Positions 1-10,979 are shown, counted from the stretch's first letter. The stretch is 64,000 bases of DNA from Rhizobium phaseoli (GCF_003985125.1 NZ_ML133567.1:124001-188000); one strand, 5' to 3'. Numbers and translations are program-made. Notes: generated by a model from the sequence alone, not told the origin.

Positions 1-63
1 GTCCTGCGATAGGTCGCCTGGAGACGAGCTCGGGGTCCGTTCCCGGCAGGTACGGAACCTCTG
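1..63 (+). other. Probable 3' end of an upstream transcript
   Basis: The bases just before the first terminator can fold: GGTCCGT near 34-40 can pair with ACGGAACC near 53-60. One frame runs open to a TGA at 62-64, so this could instead be the last codons of a protein gene. The window starts too late to decide between a structured RNA and a coding tail. I do not recognise either. Confidence 0.3.
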
Positions 64-100
64 AAAACACCCGGACGCGACTCCGTCCGGGTGTTTTTTC
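64..100 (+). terminator. Rho-independent terminator
   Basis: A perfect GC-rich stem (ACACCCGGACG pairing with CGTCCGGGTGT, six-base loop) is followed by a run of six T. It ends whatever transcript enters from the left and separates it from the thiamine transporter unit. Confidence 0.85.
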
Positions 101-187
101 GTGTCCGCGGTTCCGTTCCGACCGGACGGACGGATGCGTGATTTTGCGGTTGCGGTAAGAGAATCCCGATGATATTTTCGCTGAAAT

Positions 188-282
188 AACAGGGGAGCTC
201 CGTGTTGCCGGGGCTGAGATGAGAAGCGCAAGCCTCCGGACCCTTCAAAGCTGATCTGGGTAATGCCAGCGGAGCGAGGTTC
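188..282 (+). promoter_or_regulatory. TPP riboswitch (THI element)
   Basis: The conserved THI-box blocks occur in order: the aggggagctcc start, GGCTGAGATGAGA near 212-223, GACCC near 239-243, and CTGATCTGGGTAATGCCAGCG near 251-271. These are the pyrimidine- and pyrophosphate-binding arms of the thiamine pyrophosphate aptamer. The element sits directly upstream of a thiamine-precursor ABC transporter, its usual type of target. The last aptamer bases (gcgagg, about 275-280) lie where the ribosome-binding site of the frame starting at 285 would be. I infer control of translation initiation: TPP binding would hide that site. I see no terminator hairpin between aptamer and first start codon. Confidence 0.95.
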
Positions 283-284
283 AG

Positions 285-488
285 ATGTTTTCCGGCGCAC
301 AAGTGTCACCCTTTCCGATGTCCGGCCGTTTCGTCGGCGCCATGCTCGATGCCTTCAACAGCTTTGTGCCTCTGTGGCGCCGCGCGACTTTGCAAGCGCG
401 CAATGAGGGCTGCGGCATTTTGGATTGCTGCATGATTTTATCCTTGGACCGCTTCCGATTTGAAGCATGCAGCCGGACGAAAGCCTGA
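285..488 (+). pseudogene. Truncated YkoF-like thiamine-binding protein / riboswitch leader ORF
   Basis: A 67-codon frame begins five bases after the riboswitch. Its first ~25 residues (SGAQVSPFPMSGRFVGAML) resemble the start of YkoF-family thiamine/hydroxymethylpyrimidine-binding proteins, where a strand with S-L-Y-P-M precedes a D/F-V-x-V-I helix. Normal single-domain members are roughly 80-100 residues or longer and continue with a conserved D-D-I-S-T segment and a C-P-G motif. Neither is visible here: the later residues look random. The frame ends 22 bases inside the permease gene, so it may survive as a translated leader that couples the permease to the riboswitch. The family call is from remembered motifs only. 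The alternative is a leader peptide unrelated to YkoF. Confidence 0.5.
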
Positions 489-1306
489 AATCGACGCTGA
501 TGACATCGCCACCACCATCGGATTCGCGCCTTGCCGCGCTCAGTGGCGCCCTGTACCGGGCGAGCCCCGCCCTGCTCGCCGGGTTTGCCTTTCTGGCCGC
601 ATGGGAACTCTATGTCGATCTTTCCGGCATCAAACCGTCCATCCTGCCGGCACCTTGGCGCATCCTTACCCAGGGCTGGCTGAACCGCGAAGCGCTGATA
701 TCCAACACCTGGCCGACGCTCGGCGCCACGCTCGGCGGCTTCGCCCTGTCGCTCGCCTTCGCTTTCGTGTCGTCGATCCTGATGGATTTCATGCCCTTCA
801 TGCGCCGGGCATTGCTGCCGATCTTCATTGGCAGCCAGACCCTGCCGCTGGTGGCGATCGCGCCCCTTGTCGTTCTCTGGTTCGGTTTCGGCCTGTTGCC
901 CAAGATATTGCTGGTAGCGCTCGTCACCTTCTTCCCGCTGCTCGTCGCCCTGTTGCAGGGTTATGAGGCGACCGACCGCGACATCGCTGAACTCTTGAAC
1001 TCGATGAAGGCAAGCCGCTGGCGCATTTTCCGCCTGGCCCGGCTTCCCTCGTCGCTGCCCTATTTCTTCGCCGGCCTCAGAATCTCGATCACCTATGCCG
1101 TCGTCGGCGCGATCTTTGCCGAATATGCGGGAGCCGCGCGCGGCCTCGGCATCTATATCCTCAACGCCAAGAACAATTTCCGGCCGGATCTTGTCCTCGC
1201 CGCCGTTGTCGTCAGCGCCGTGCTGACACTCTGCCTCTTCGGAGTGACGCTGATGATCGAGCGCCTCGTCATGCCTTGGCAACCGTCCGGGGAGCGCCGC
1301 CGATGA
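467..1306 (+). CDS. thiX: ABC transporter permease, thiamine precursor uptake (ThiX-type)
   Basis: This 279-residue protein is the membrane subunit of a binding-protein-dependent importer of the nitrate/taurine/NMT1 class. Hydrophobic segments fit about six membrane helices. The EAA loop that docks the ATPase is around residues 165-195 (EATDRDIAELLNSMKASRW). It lies under a TPP riboswitch and is followed at once by its ATPase and binding protein, so the likely substrate is hydroxymethylpyrimidine or a related thiamine breakdown product. The start is uncertain: ATG 467 has a weak ribosome site and lies inside the preceding frame, and ATG 500 is also possible. Either would suit translational coupling to the frame ending at 488. 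Its stop overlaps the next ATG (ATGA). Confidence 0.88.
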   Translation: MQPDESLKSTLMTSPPPSDSRLAALSGALYRASPALLAGFAFLAAWELYVDLSGIKPSILPAPWRILTQGWLNREALISNTWPTLGATLGGFALSLAFAFVSSILMDFMPFMRRALLPIFIGSQTLPLVAIAPLVVLWFGFGLLPKILLVALVTFFPLLVALLQGYEATDRDIAELLNSMKASRWRIFRLARLPSSLPYFFAGLRISITYAVVGAIFAEYAGAARGLGIYILNAKNNFRPDLVLAAVVVSAVLTLCLFGVTLMIERLVMPWQPSGERRR

Positions 1307-2082
1307 CTGATGAACTGGTCGAGCTGCGCAGGATTTCGAAATCCTTCGACGGCATGCAGGTGCTCGGCGATATTTCGCTCGCTGTCGCAACCGGCGAGTT
1401 CGTCTCGATCGTCGGTCCCTCCGGCTCCGGAAAATCGACGGTGCTGCGATTGCTGACGCAAGCGCTGCGCCCCGATTCCGGCGCCTTGCTCTTTAAAGGC
1501 GCCCCGCTGGAACAGGCGCCGCATTCCTTCGCCTTCATGCCGCAACGCGATGCGCTGATGCCCTGGCGCCGGATTATCGACAATGCCGCACTCGGCCTGG
1601 AGGTGCGCGGCATGAGCCGTCGCGCGGCCCGCGCCACTGTGGCGCCGCTGTTCGAGCACTTCGGCCTTGCCGGCTTCGAACAGCATTATCCCGCCCAACT
1701 TTCCGGCGGCATGCGCCAGCGCGCCGCGCTATTGCGCACCGTCGTCCAGAGCCAGGACATGCTGCTGCTCGACGAGCCTTTCGGCGCACTGGACGCGCTG
1801 ACACGCACGCAGATCCAGGAATGGCTGCAGGGCATGTGGACGCAACATCGTTGGACGGCCTTGTTGATCACCCACGACGTGCGCGAGGCGGTGTTCCTCT
1901 CCGACCGGATCTATGTGCTATCAGCCCGCCCGGCGCGTATCATCCGCCAATTCCGCGTTCCCTTGCCCCGCCCGAGAAGCATCGCCGATCTCGGCTCGCC
2001 GGCGGCCCAGGCGATCGAGACCGAAATTCTGCAAACCCTGCTTCATCCGCAAGAACAGGATGATTTTGGGCCGCCGGCCTAA
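1303..2082 (+). CDS. thiZ: ABC transporter ATP-binding protein, thiamine precursor uptake (ThiZ-type)
   Basis: This is a 259-residue nucleotide-binding subunit of about normal length for the NrtD/SsuB class. Walker A is GPSGSGKST, the signature is LSGGMRQR, and Walker B is MLLLDEPFGALD, followed by the switch histidine in LLITHDVREA. It powers import through the permease upstream. ATG 1303 is chosen over an in-frame TTG at 1276 because GGGGAG lies just before it and the ATG overlaps the permease stop, the usual tight coupling of subunits. A palindrome follows the gene before the binding-protein gene. Confidence 0.92.
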   Translation: MTDELVELRRISKSFDGMQVLGDISLAVATGEFVSIVGPSGSGKSTVLRLLTQALRPDSGALLFKGAPLEQAPHSFAFMPQRDALMPWRRIIDNAALGLEVRGMSRRAARATVAPLFEHFGLAGFEQHYPAQLSGGMRQRAALLRTVVQSQDMLLLDEPFGALDALTRTQIQEWLQGMWTQHRWTALLITHDVREAVFLSDRIYVLSARPARIIRQFRVPLPRPRSIADLGSPAAQAIETEILQTLLHPQEQDDFGPPA

Positions 2083-2114
2083 AATCTGAATCCTGTTCTC
2101 ATTTAAAGAGTTAG

Positions 2115-2159
2115 AGCATGATGCCGTCCGAAACTGCTTACACTTTTCGGCATCATGCT
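2115..2159. repeat. Intergenic palindrome between thiZ and thiY
   Basis: A perfect 12-base inverted repeat (AGCATGATGCCG, arms at 2115-2126 and 2148-2159, spacer 21) lies in the 99-base gap between ATPase and binding-protein genes. There is no T-run, so it is not a normal terminator. The AGAGCATGATG type of palindrome is familiar from rhizobial intergenic regions. Here it could slow 3' decay of the upstream mRNA or set different subunit levels. Confidence 0.6.
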
Positions 2160-2181
2160 TCAGAGACCTGAGGAGGTCACC

Positions 2182-3192
2182 ATGCTGCTTCTCACCCGTC
2201 GACAGACGATTCTCGCCGCCCTCGCGACAAGTCTCGCCGGCAGCAACACCTTCGCCCAGTCGGCACCGGCAAAGGTTCGCATTGCGCTCGACTGGACGCC
2301 CAACACCAACCATATCGGCATCTATGTCGCCAAGGCGAAGGGCTTCTATGCCGCCGCCGGCCTCGATGTCGAAATTCTACCCTTTACCGATACCAGTGCC
2401 GGCACGCTGGTGTCGAACGGGGTTGCCGATTTCGGCATCAGCAGCGAGATCGAGGCTCTGACCCAGCGCGCCGGCGGTGGTGACGTGAAGATGGTCTACG
2501 GCGTCGTCCAGACCGAAACCGCGCGCCTGATCTACAAGGGCGGACGCGACGACATCAAGAGCCCCAGGGATCTCGACGGCAAGACCTATGGCGGCTTTGG
2601 CGGCACCTGGGAGAGCGCGCTGGTCTCGGCGATGATCCGCAACGACGGCGGCACGGGTGACGTCAAGACCGTAACCCTCGGCACCTCCGCCTACGAGGCG
2701 CTGGACAATGGCTCGGTCGATTTCACGCTGGAGATCTACACCTGGGAAGGCATCGCCGCCGAGCTGGAAAACCGCAAGATCAGCCGCTTCCACTATTCCG
2801 ATTACGGCATTCCCGACGAGCAGACGACCGTCATCGTTTCCAGCGACGCCTATCTCGCAGCGAGTCGAGAACAGGCGCGCGCCTTCATCCAGGCCACGCG
2901 CCAGGGGTATGCCTATTCCGTCGACCATCCTGACGAGGCCTGCGACCTGCTGATTTCCAACAGCAATGGCGCACTAATGAATACGGAACTGGTAAAAGCG
3001 TCCCAGAAGGCTTTGATCGAGGGGCACTTCCTCAAATCCGAGGCCGGCGTCATCGGCACCATCGACCCGGCGAAGGCCGATGCCATCGGCGGCTTCCTGC
3101 TCGAGAACGGCATCCTGGTCGATGCGAACGGCGCAGCGCTCAAGGAGAAACCCGACTTTTCCACCTATTATACCAACGAACTCCTCGGCTGA
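2182..3192 (+). CDS. thiY: ABC transporter substrate-binding protein, NMT1/THI5-like (ThiY-type)
   Basis: A 336-residue periplasmic binding protein. The N-terminus has a basic stretch then hydrophobic residues ending in TFAQS-A, an export signal. The mature part opens with VRIALDWTPNTNHIGIYVAKAKGFY, the hallmark of NMT1/THI5-like proteins that bind hydroxymethylpyrimidine compounds. ATG 2182 is preferred because GAGGAGG sits six bases before it; an in-frame ATG at 2155 lies inside the palindrome and has no such site. It would deliver a pyrimidine thiamine precursor to the permease and ATPase encoded just upstream, all under the TPP riboswitch. Confidence 0.9.
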   Translation: MLLLTRRQTILAALATSLAGSNTFAQSAPAKVRIALDWTPNTNHIGIYVAKAKGFYAAAGLDVEILPFTDTSAGTLVSNGVADFGISSEIEALTQRAGGGDVKMVYGVVQTETARLIYKGGRDDIKSPRDLDGKTYGGFGGTWESALVSAMIRNDGGTGDVKTVTLGTSAYEALDNGSVDFTLEIYTWEGIAAELENRKISRFHYSDYGIPDEQTTVIVSSDAYLAASREQARAFIQATRQGYAYSVDHPDEACDLLISNSNGALMNTELVKASQKALIEGHFLKSEAGVIGTIDPAKADAIGGFLLENGILVDANGAALKEKPDFSTYYTNELLG

Positions 3193-3281
3193 ATCCGCCC
3201 CCGCCCTTGCCCGAGGCGGCCTTCCACGGCAAGCTTTTGGTTGGTGTGATTTGAGCCGGATCGGGCAGGGTGAGAAACGAC

Positions 3282-4502
3282 ATGCGACCACAGGAGAGAC
3301 TGGCCGGAGCGGACTTTCTGCGCGCGATGGCCTGCCTGCTGGTGCTTGCTCACCATCTCACGCTCCGGCTGGATATGCGCCGAATTCCGGATGAATTGGC
3401 GCCGACGGCGCATATCCTCCGCTTCGGCAACTTCGGCGTTGCCATTTTCTTCGTGCTCAGCGGCTTTCTTCTGGCCCGCCCCTTCTGGCGCGCGCTCGAT
3501 GCCGGCAGCGGCATGCCGAGCGTTGCGAACTACGCCATCCGCAGGGCGGCGCGTATTGCCCCCGGCTTCTGGGTCGCTGCCACCGTCAGCTTCGTTGTCA
3601 GCCTGACGCTGCTTGCCCTGCCGCTGACGCCGGAGCTTGCACTTCGCTACGTTTCCGGACTGCTGTTCATGAGCCAATGGCATTGGCGCACGTTTTTCCC
3701 CGTCGAGTCCGACGGGCCGCTCTGGTCCATCCCCTTTGAGGTCACCAGCTATGTGCTCCTGCCGGCCTGCTTTTTCCTGCTGTTTCGCCTGCCCGGGCTG
3801 CGGCAGCGCCTGTTCCTGGCCCGTTTCGCCTGGCTCTGCGTCCTTGCCGGCGTCCTCATTGCCCACCTGGCGATCCTGAGGCTCTTTGCGCTCGACGACA
3901 TCGGGCGCGGCTGGGCCTATGGCCTGCAGGGCGGGGCGAAGGAATGGATGCCCAACTACAATCCAATCGGCTTCTTCGCCGTCTTCGCCCTCGGCGCGCT
4001 TGCCGCCGGCATAGAAGTCATGCTGGCTGCACGGCGTTCCCTCTGGTTCGATGCGACAGCACTTCTCGCTTTTTCCATCGCCGGCTACCGCCTCGCCATA
4101 TCGCCCGGCGGTTCGGCCGAGGCTTACGGCTGGCTCGACATTCCCTACGGATTTCCGGTCTTTCCGCTGGCAATCGCAACCGCGCTCGTATCGCTCTGCC
4201 ATTCGCATCGCCTAGGCAGGCTGCTCGACAACGCTCCCGTCCGCTACCTCGCCAAGATCTCGTTCGGCATCTATATCTGGCAGGAGATCATCCTGACATT
4301 GATCCAGAGACTCGACCCCGGTTCGTTCGGCGCTTCCTCGGACAATGTCGTCACCGGCTGGCTGCAATCTTGCGGACTGACGGCGGCTCTCGTCCTTCTT
4401 GTGGCCAGTCTCAGCTATCACCTACTGGAGCGACCGGCGATCGACTTTGGAAACCGTCTGACATCGCGTCCACCCGAACGGGCTACTCCTTTTAAAGTAT
4501 AA
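3282..4502 (+). CDS. Acyltransferase 3 family membrane protein
   Basis: A 406-residue integral membrane protein of the acyltransferase 3 (OafA/NodX/ExoZ) family. It opens with RLAGADFLRAMACLLVLAHHL, the usual first helix with an R-x-x-A-x-x-V-x-x-H-H pattern, then shows about ten hydrophobic helices (for example FGVAIFFVLSGFLLARPF). Such enzymes O-acetylate or succinylate surface polysaccharides or lipids using cytoplasmic acyl-CoA. ATG 3282 is preferred over GTG 3270 because GGGTGAG precedes it. The next gene is a polysaccharide sugar transferase, so a role in modifying an exopolysaccharide is a reasonable inference. The acyl group and acceptor cannot be told from sequence. Confidence 0.85.
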   Translation: MRPQERLAGADFLRAMACLLVLAHHLTLRLDMRRIPDELAPTAHILRFGNFGVAIFFVLSGFLLARPFWRALDAGSGMPSVANYAIRRAARIAPGFWVAATVSFVVSLTLLALPLTPELALRYVSGLLFMSQWHWRTFFPVESDGPLWSIPFEVTSYVLLPACFFLLFRLPGLRQRLFLARFAWLCVLAGVLIAHLAILRLFALDDIGRGWAYGLQGGAKEWMPNYNPIGFFAVFALGALAAGIEVMLAARRSLWFDATALLAFSIAGYRLAISPGGSAEAYGWLDIPYGFPVFPLAIATALVSLCHSHRLGRLLDNAPVRYLAKISFGIYIWQEIILTLIQRLDPGSFGASSDNVVTGWLQSCGLTAALVLLVASLSYHLLERPAIDFGNRLTSRPPERATPFKV

Positions 4503-4668
4503 TTTCGTTTTCACCTCAACTACAGGCATTAAGATGAAAAGGGAATACTCCCATTTTTGGTGTCTTTAGGGGTAGCGATTCTCAATTATATCGATGACAA
4601 ACCTTACGTGAGCATGTATTTGTCTCCGCACAGTTCAGAATTGCATCTAAACTTGTGGGCCTTGCGTA

Positions 4669-5406
4669 ATGAATGCTTTTACTTCGAAGACGAGTTCACG
4701 CTTCGATCCGTCTCAGCGTCAGACCAAAACCAGGACCCTGCTCGTAGCGAATTCCAACATTCGCCAGCCGGAGAGCTTTGCCAATGGCGAAGCAAAGCCG
4801 GCACTGCGATTGGCCGTGAAGCGGCTGATCGACATCGTCATCTCCGCCAACGCCCTCCTCGTACTGGCGCCGCTTTTTCTGGCGATCGCTCTTCTCATCA
4901 AGCTCGACGATGGCGGTCCGGTGTTCTTCCGCCAGATCCGCTGGGGGTTGAACGGCCGTAAGATCAATGTCTTCAAATTCCGTTCAATGCGGGCGGAGGC
5001 ATGCGATCCCAGCGGCATCCAGCAGACCGTCAAGGGCGACTCCAGGATGACCGCCATCGGCGCAATGCTCCGCAGGACCAATATCGACGAACTGCCGCAG
5101 CTCCTGAACGTCCTGAAAGGCGAGATGTCTCTGGTCGGCCCGCGCTGCCATGCCATCAACATGCGCGCAGCCGGCAGGCTCTACGAGGAAGTGGTGCCGA
5201 ACTACCACCATCGACACGTCATGCGCCCCGGTATCACCGGCCTGGCGCAGACACGCGGCTGGCGCGGCCCGACGACTAAGCCATTGGCAGCCCGGGCCCG
5301 CATCGCCTGTGATATCTATTATGTCAGGAATTTCAGCCTGCTGCTCGACCTGAAGATCCTGTACAAGACACTGCTCATCGAGCTGCGCGGCGGCACCGGC
5401 TTCTGA
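4669..5406 (+). CDS. Bacterial sugar transferase (undecaprenyl-phosphate sugar phosphotransferase, ExoY/PssA type)
   Basis: A 245-residue protein of the bacterial sugar transferase family, which moves a hexose-1-phosphate from UDP-sugar to undecaprenyl phosphate, the first step of a polysaccharide repeat unit. After a ~40-residue soluble lead comes KRLIDIVISANALLVLAPLF (membrane segment), then the core motifs DGGPVFFRQ, KFRSM, DELPQL.NVLKGEMSLVGPR and RPGITGLAQ. It is the short, single-membrane-segment form like ExoY, without the N-terminal domain of WbaP-type enzymes. The arginine- and glycine-rich tail GWRGPTTKPLAARARI replaces the usual G-R family segment. The upstream 166 bases are AT-richer and may hold its promoter. 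It stands apart from any visible polysaccharide cluster. Confidence 0.88.
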   Translation: MNAFTSKTSSRFDPSQRQTKTRTLLVANSNIRQPESFANGEAKPALRLAVKRLIDIVISANALLVLAPLFLAIALLIKLDDGGPVFFRQIRWGLNGRKINVFKFRSMRAEACDPSGIQQTVKGDSRMTAIGAMLRRTNIDELPQLLNVLKGEMSLVGPRCHAINMRAAGRLYEEVVPNYHHRHVMRPGITGLAQTRGWRGPTTKPLAARARIACDIYYVRNFSLLLDLKILYKTLLIELRGGTGF

Positions 5407-5572
5407 GGCACCGCGACAACCCGGCGGCGGCTTCCGCTTTTCCGGCCGGCTGAACTCTTCTGCCTGCTCAACCAGACGAACAAGTCTGCCAACACGCATG
5501 TTGCGGCAAGGCACTCGCCTATTCGCTTTCAAGCGAAATGCCGTGTTCCACCGAGCCGCGAAAACAGGCAGA

Positions 5573-5604
5573 AATAAAAAAAGGGGCCTGGAAGGCCGCC
5601 TTTC
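5573..5604 (-). terminator. Terminator of the atp operon
   Basis: Read on the minus strand, a stem of AAAGGCGGCC and GGCCCCTTT (one bulge, loop TTCCA) runs into seven T. It lies 20 bases beyond the atpC stop. Between this point and the convergent sugar transferase stop at 5406 there is no further gene. Confidence 0.8.
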
Positions 5605-5623
5605 ATTGATGCCGTCGTGGCCA

Positions 5624-6031
5624 TCAGTCCTGCTGGACGACACCACGCAGATGGGTCAATTCCAGGATGAAGTGCTCAAGCTTGGACTTGTGCTCGTGAT
5701 GCACGGCATCCTCGAGTTCCTTCTTCGCAGCTTCGATGCGGCGGGTCAGCTCGTCCTTGTTGAGCTCTTCAACCGGAACGGCGGACTCGGCAAGCAATGT
5801 GCAACCCGTCGGCAGAATATCGGCAAAACCGCCGAACACGACATAGTCTTGCTTCTTGCCGGAGCCGGAGCGGACGCTCACGATACCCGGCTTGATCGTC
5901 GTCATCGTCGGCGCATGATGCGCCATAACCGTCATCTCGCCTTCGGTTGCGGGAATGACGACCTCGGTCACCATCTCCGACAGCAGCAGACGCTCCGGCG
6001 AAACGAGCTCAAAGTTGAAATTGTCAGCCAT
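5624..6031 (-). CDS. atpC: ATP synthase F1 subunit epsilon
   Basis: A 135-residue epsilon subunit, part of the central stalk that turns with gamma and inhibits ATP hydrolysis. The N-terminal beta sandwich is clear: FNFELVSPERLLLSEMVTEVVIPATEGEMTVMAHHAPTMTTIKPGIV, with GDFGVLP-type loop changed to EGEMTVM as in other alphaproteobacteria. The C-terminal helices are predicted at about residues 90-135. It is the last gene of the operon; its ATG overlaps the TGA of the small upstream gene (TGATG), so translation is likely coupled. Confidence 0.96.
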   Translation of the reverse strand: MADNFNFELVSPERLLLSEMVTEVVIPATEGEMTVMAHHAPTMTTIKPGIVSVRSGSGKKQDYVVFGGFADILPTGCTLLAESAVPVEELNKDELTRRIEAAKKELEDAVHHEHKSKLEHFILELTHLRGVVQQD

Positions 6032-6269
6032 CAGTGACTTACCTTCTCGGCTATGGCTTTTGCATCTTGCAATTTAGTCCCGCAGAACGGGCAGTGCAGT
6101 ATCGCCTGGTCAAGATATCCGAGACCTTCCTCGGTCTGAACCAGCCCCACGACCATCATGATCACGCCGTTATCGGCACGGTAGACGGTCGGCGCTGCCG
6201 GCTCTGGAAGTTCCGCCACGACTCCCTTGAGGGAGTCGCAGCAGAATATCTCGTCCTGAGCGTCGCTCA

Positions 6270-6270
<1 letters not shown>
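6031..6270 (-). CDS. Small conserved-looking protein with CPFCG motif inside the atp operon
   Basis: A 79-residue acidic protein. It has two cysteines near the start (EIFCCDS) and a CPFCGTKL motif near the end, so it has a possible metal site of up to four cysteines, though only one C-x-x-C pair is of the zinc-ribbon kind. The middle (YRADNGVIMMVVGLVQTEEGLGYLDQAILHCPFCG) could form strands. It overlaps by one base the atpD stop on one side (TAATG) and atpC start on the other (TGATG), so it is almost certainly translated with the F1 subunits. I do not know a function. A helper in F1 assembly or a regulatory protein that happens to share the operon are both possible. Confidence 0.8.
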
Positions 6271-8604
<2,334 letters not shown>

Positions 8605-8630
8605 CCGTTATCCGTCCTAACCTGGCCCGA

Positions 8631-10160
8631 TTACTGGAAAGACTTGGCGAAGCTGTCGAGAGCAGCGGTGAGCTTGCCCTTGGTGCCGTCGCTGATAGCC
8701 TTTTCCGTGCGGATCGCGTCGAGGATGGCAGAGCCTTCCGAACGCAGATAGGACAACAGGCCCTGTTCGAACTTGCCGACCGATGCGACCGGCAGCTTGT
8801 CGAGGTAACCGTTGACGCCTGCGAAGATCACGGCGACCTGCTCTTCCGTCTTCAGCGGCGAGAACTGCGGCTGCTTCAGGAGTTCGGTCAGGCGGGCGCC
8901 GCGGTTCAGCAGGCGCTGCGTCGCAGCGTCGAGGTCCGAACCGAACTGGGCGAAGGCGGCCATTTCGCGATACTGGGCGAGTTCGCCCTTGATCGAGCCG
9001 GCAACCTGCTTCATCGCCTTGATCTGCGCCGAAGAACCGACGCGGGAAACCGACAGACCGACGTTAACGGCCGGGCGGATACCCTGATAGAACAGGTCCG
9101 TTTCGAGGAAGATCTGACCGTCGGTGATCGAGATCACGTTGGTCGGAATGAAGGCCGAAACGTCGTTGCCCTGCGTTTCGATGACCGGCAGAGCGGTGAG
9201 CGAACCGGCGCCCTTGTCGTCGTTCATCTTCGCGGCGCGCTCGAGCAGGCGCGAGTGCAGATAGAAAACGTCGCCCGGATAGGCTTCGCGGCCCGGCGGG
9301 CGGCGCAGCAGCAGCGACATCTGGCGGTAGGACACGGCCTGCTTGGACAGGTCGTCGTAACCGATAAGCGCGTGCATGCCGTTGTCGCGGAAATATTCGC
9401 CCATGGCGCAGCCGGCAAACGGAGCGAGGAACTGCATCGGCGCCGGATCGGAAGCCGTGGCGGCGACGATGATCGAGTACTTCAGGGCGCCGCGTTCTTC
9501 GAGAATCTTGACGAACTGGGCAACGGTCGAGCGCTTCTGGCCGACGGCGACGTAGACGCAGTAAAGCTTCTCGCCTTCCGGACCGCTCTCGTGAATGGCC
9601 TTCTGGTTGAGGAAGGCATCGAGCAGGATGGCGGTCTTGCCGGTCTGGCGGTCGCCGATGACGAGCTCGCGCTGGCCGCGGCCGACCGGGATCAGCGCAT
9701 CGATGGCCTTGAGGCCGGTCGACATCGGCTCATGAACCGACTTGCGCGGAATGATGCCGGGCGCCTTGACGTCGACGCGCGAACGGCGGGTCGCATTGAT
9801 CGGGCCCTTGCCGTCGATCGGATTGCCGAGCGCGTCGACGACGCGGCCGAGCAACTCCGGACCAACCGGGACGTCGACGATGGCGCCGGTCCGCTTGACG
9901 GTGTCGCCTTCCTTGATATCGCGGTCGGAGCCGAAAATAACGACACCGACGTTGTCGGATTCAAGGTTCAGGGCCATGCCGCGGATGCCGCCGGGGAACT
10001 CGACCATTTCACCAGCCTGGACATTGTCCAGGCCGTAAACGCGAGCGATACCGTCACCGACGGAGAGAACCTGGCCGACTTCCGAGACTTCTGCCTCTTT
10101 GCCGAAATTTTTGATCTGGTCTTTGAGAATTGCGGAAATTTCCGCGGCGCGGATATCCAT
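8631..10160 (-). CDS. atpA: ATP synthase F1 subunit alpha
   Basis: The non-catalytic, nucleotide-binding alpha subunit, 509 residues. The P-loop is [13 protein letters not shown] near residue 170. The N-terminal part [18 protein letters not shown] binds the delta subunit, and the arginine finger is in the [10 protein letters not shown] region. Its ATG overlaps the atpH TGA (TGATG), so delta and alpha are coupled. F0 genes are not in this window, in line with separate F0 and F1 operons in alphaproteobacteria. Confidence 0.98.
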   Translation of the reverse strand: MDIRAAEISAILKDQIKNFGKEAEVSEVGQVLSVGDGIARVYGLDNVQAGEMVEFPGGIRGMALNLESDNVGVVIFGSDRDIKEGDTVKRTGAIVDVPVGPELLGRVVDALGNPIDGKGPINATRRSRVDVKAPGIIPRKSVHEPMSTGLKAIDALIPVGRGQRELVIGDRQTGKTAILLDAFLNQKAIHESGPEGEKLYCVYVAVGQKRSTVAQFVKILEERGALKYSIIVAATASDPAPMQFLAPFAGCAMGEYFRDNGMHALIGYDDLSKQAVSYRQMSLLLRRPPGREAYPGDVFYLHSRLLERAAKMNDDKGAGSLTALPVIETQGNDVSAFIPTNVISITDGQIFLETDLFYQGIRPAVNVGLSVSRVGSSAQIKAMKQVAGSIKGELAQYREMAAFAQFGSDLDAATQRLLNRGARLTELLKQPQFSPLKTEEQVAVIFAGVNGYLDKLPVASVGKFEQGLLSYLRSEGSAILDAIRTEKAISDGTKGKLTAALDSFAKSFQ

Positions 10161-10720
10161 CAGCCAACCTCTTTCAATGCGAGCTTAAGGGTAGAGAGTT
10201 TGGTACGAAGAGACGTATCAATCTGACGGGACCCGACCTTCACGATCAGACCACCAAGAATTGACGGATCAACCGTGACTGAGATCGTCACGTCTTTGCC
10301 GGTGACGCTCTTGAGTGCCGCCTTCAATTCGGTTTCCTGCGCCTGGGAGAGCGCATGCGCCGAGGTGACCTCGGCGGAGATTTCACCGCGATGATTCGCG
10401 GCGATGAGACGGAAGGCCCTGATCATGCCCGGCAGGGCAAACAGGCGGCGGTTGCGCGCCACGACCTTCAGAAAATTGGCGAAGAAGCCGCTGATGCCGG
10501 CTCTCTCGCTGATGGCGACAATCGCCTTCAGCTGATCTTCAGCGGAGAAAACCGGGCTTGCGACAAAGCGCTTCAGTTCGGCGCTCTCATCCAGCATCGC
10601 CTGGAAACGGTCAAGATCGGCGGTTACGCTGTCGACGGCGCCGTGTTCGAGCGCCAACTCGAAAAGCGACGAGGCATAGCGCTCGGCAACACCAGAAGTA
10701 AGCTGGGACGTGTCTGCCAC
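10160..10720 (-). CDS. atpH: ATP synthase F1 subunit delta (OSCP)
   Basis: A 186-residue delta subunit, first gene of the operon. It links the top of F1 to the b-subunit stalk. The N-terminal helical domain runs from [27 protein letters not shown], and the conserved tail is [26 protein letters not shown]. The start is a GTG at 10720: all delta proteins begin close to this point, and the 95 codons upstream in the same frame show no family character. The 259 bases before it must hold the operon promoter. I could not fix it with confidence. Confidence 0.95.
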   Translation of the reverse strand: MADTSQLTSGVAERYASSLFELALEHGAVDSVTADLDRFQAMLDESAELKRFVASPVFSAEDQLKAIVAISERAGISGFFANFLKVVARNRRLFALPGMIRAFRLIAANHRGEISAEVTSAHALSQAQETELKAALKSVTGKDVTISVTVDPSILGGLIVKVGSRQIDTSLRTKLSTLKLALKEVG

Positions 10721-10979
10721 TGGCACAAATTTCCCTGATTTCAATCCAAAATCCGGCTCTCGGCGGACGCCGAACCTATGATCTTGAATTCGTTTTGATT
10801 TCCCCCAGAAATCACAAGAGAAGCCTCTTGCTTCTTCCGAAATTCGGGGTCCGTCTAACATAGGATGTTCGGACTCGCAACACGCGTAATGCCCGAATAC
10901 GCCTTTCGCATGAATTTCTGTTCGCAAAATTGCGCAATGGCCTGAAAGTGGGCCGCGCAAGCCGCCGCCGCGGCGAAAA

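Noticed and set aside
281..1390. A 369-codon minus-strand frame opposite thiX and the riboswitch
   Set aside because: Covers the riboswitch and permease antisense; charged low-complexity product.
4557..4961. A plus-strand frame starting before the sugar transferase
   Set aside because: Most of it overlaps the sugar transferase in another frame, and its unique start has no family features.
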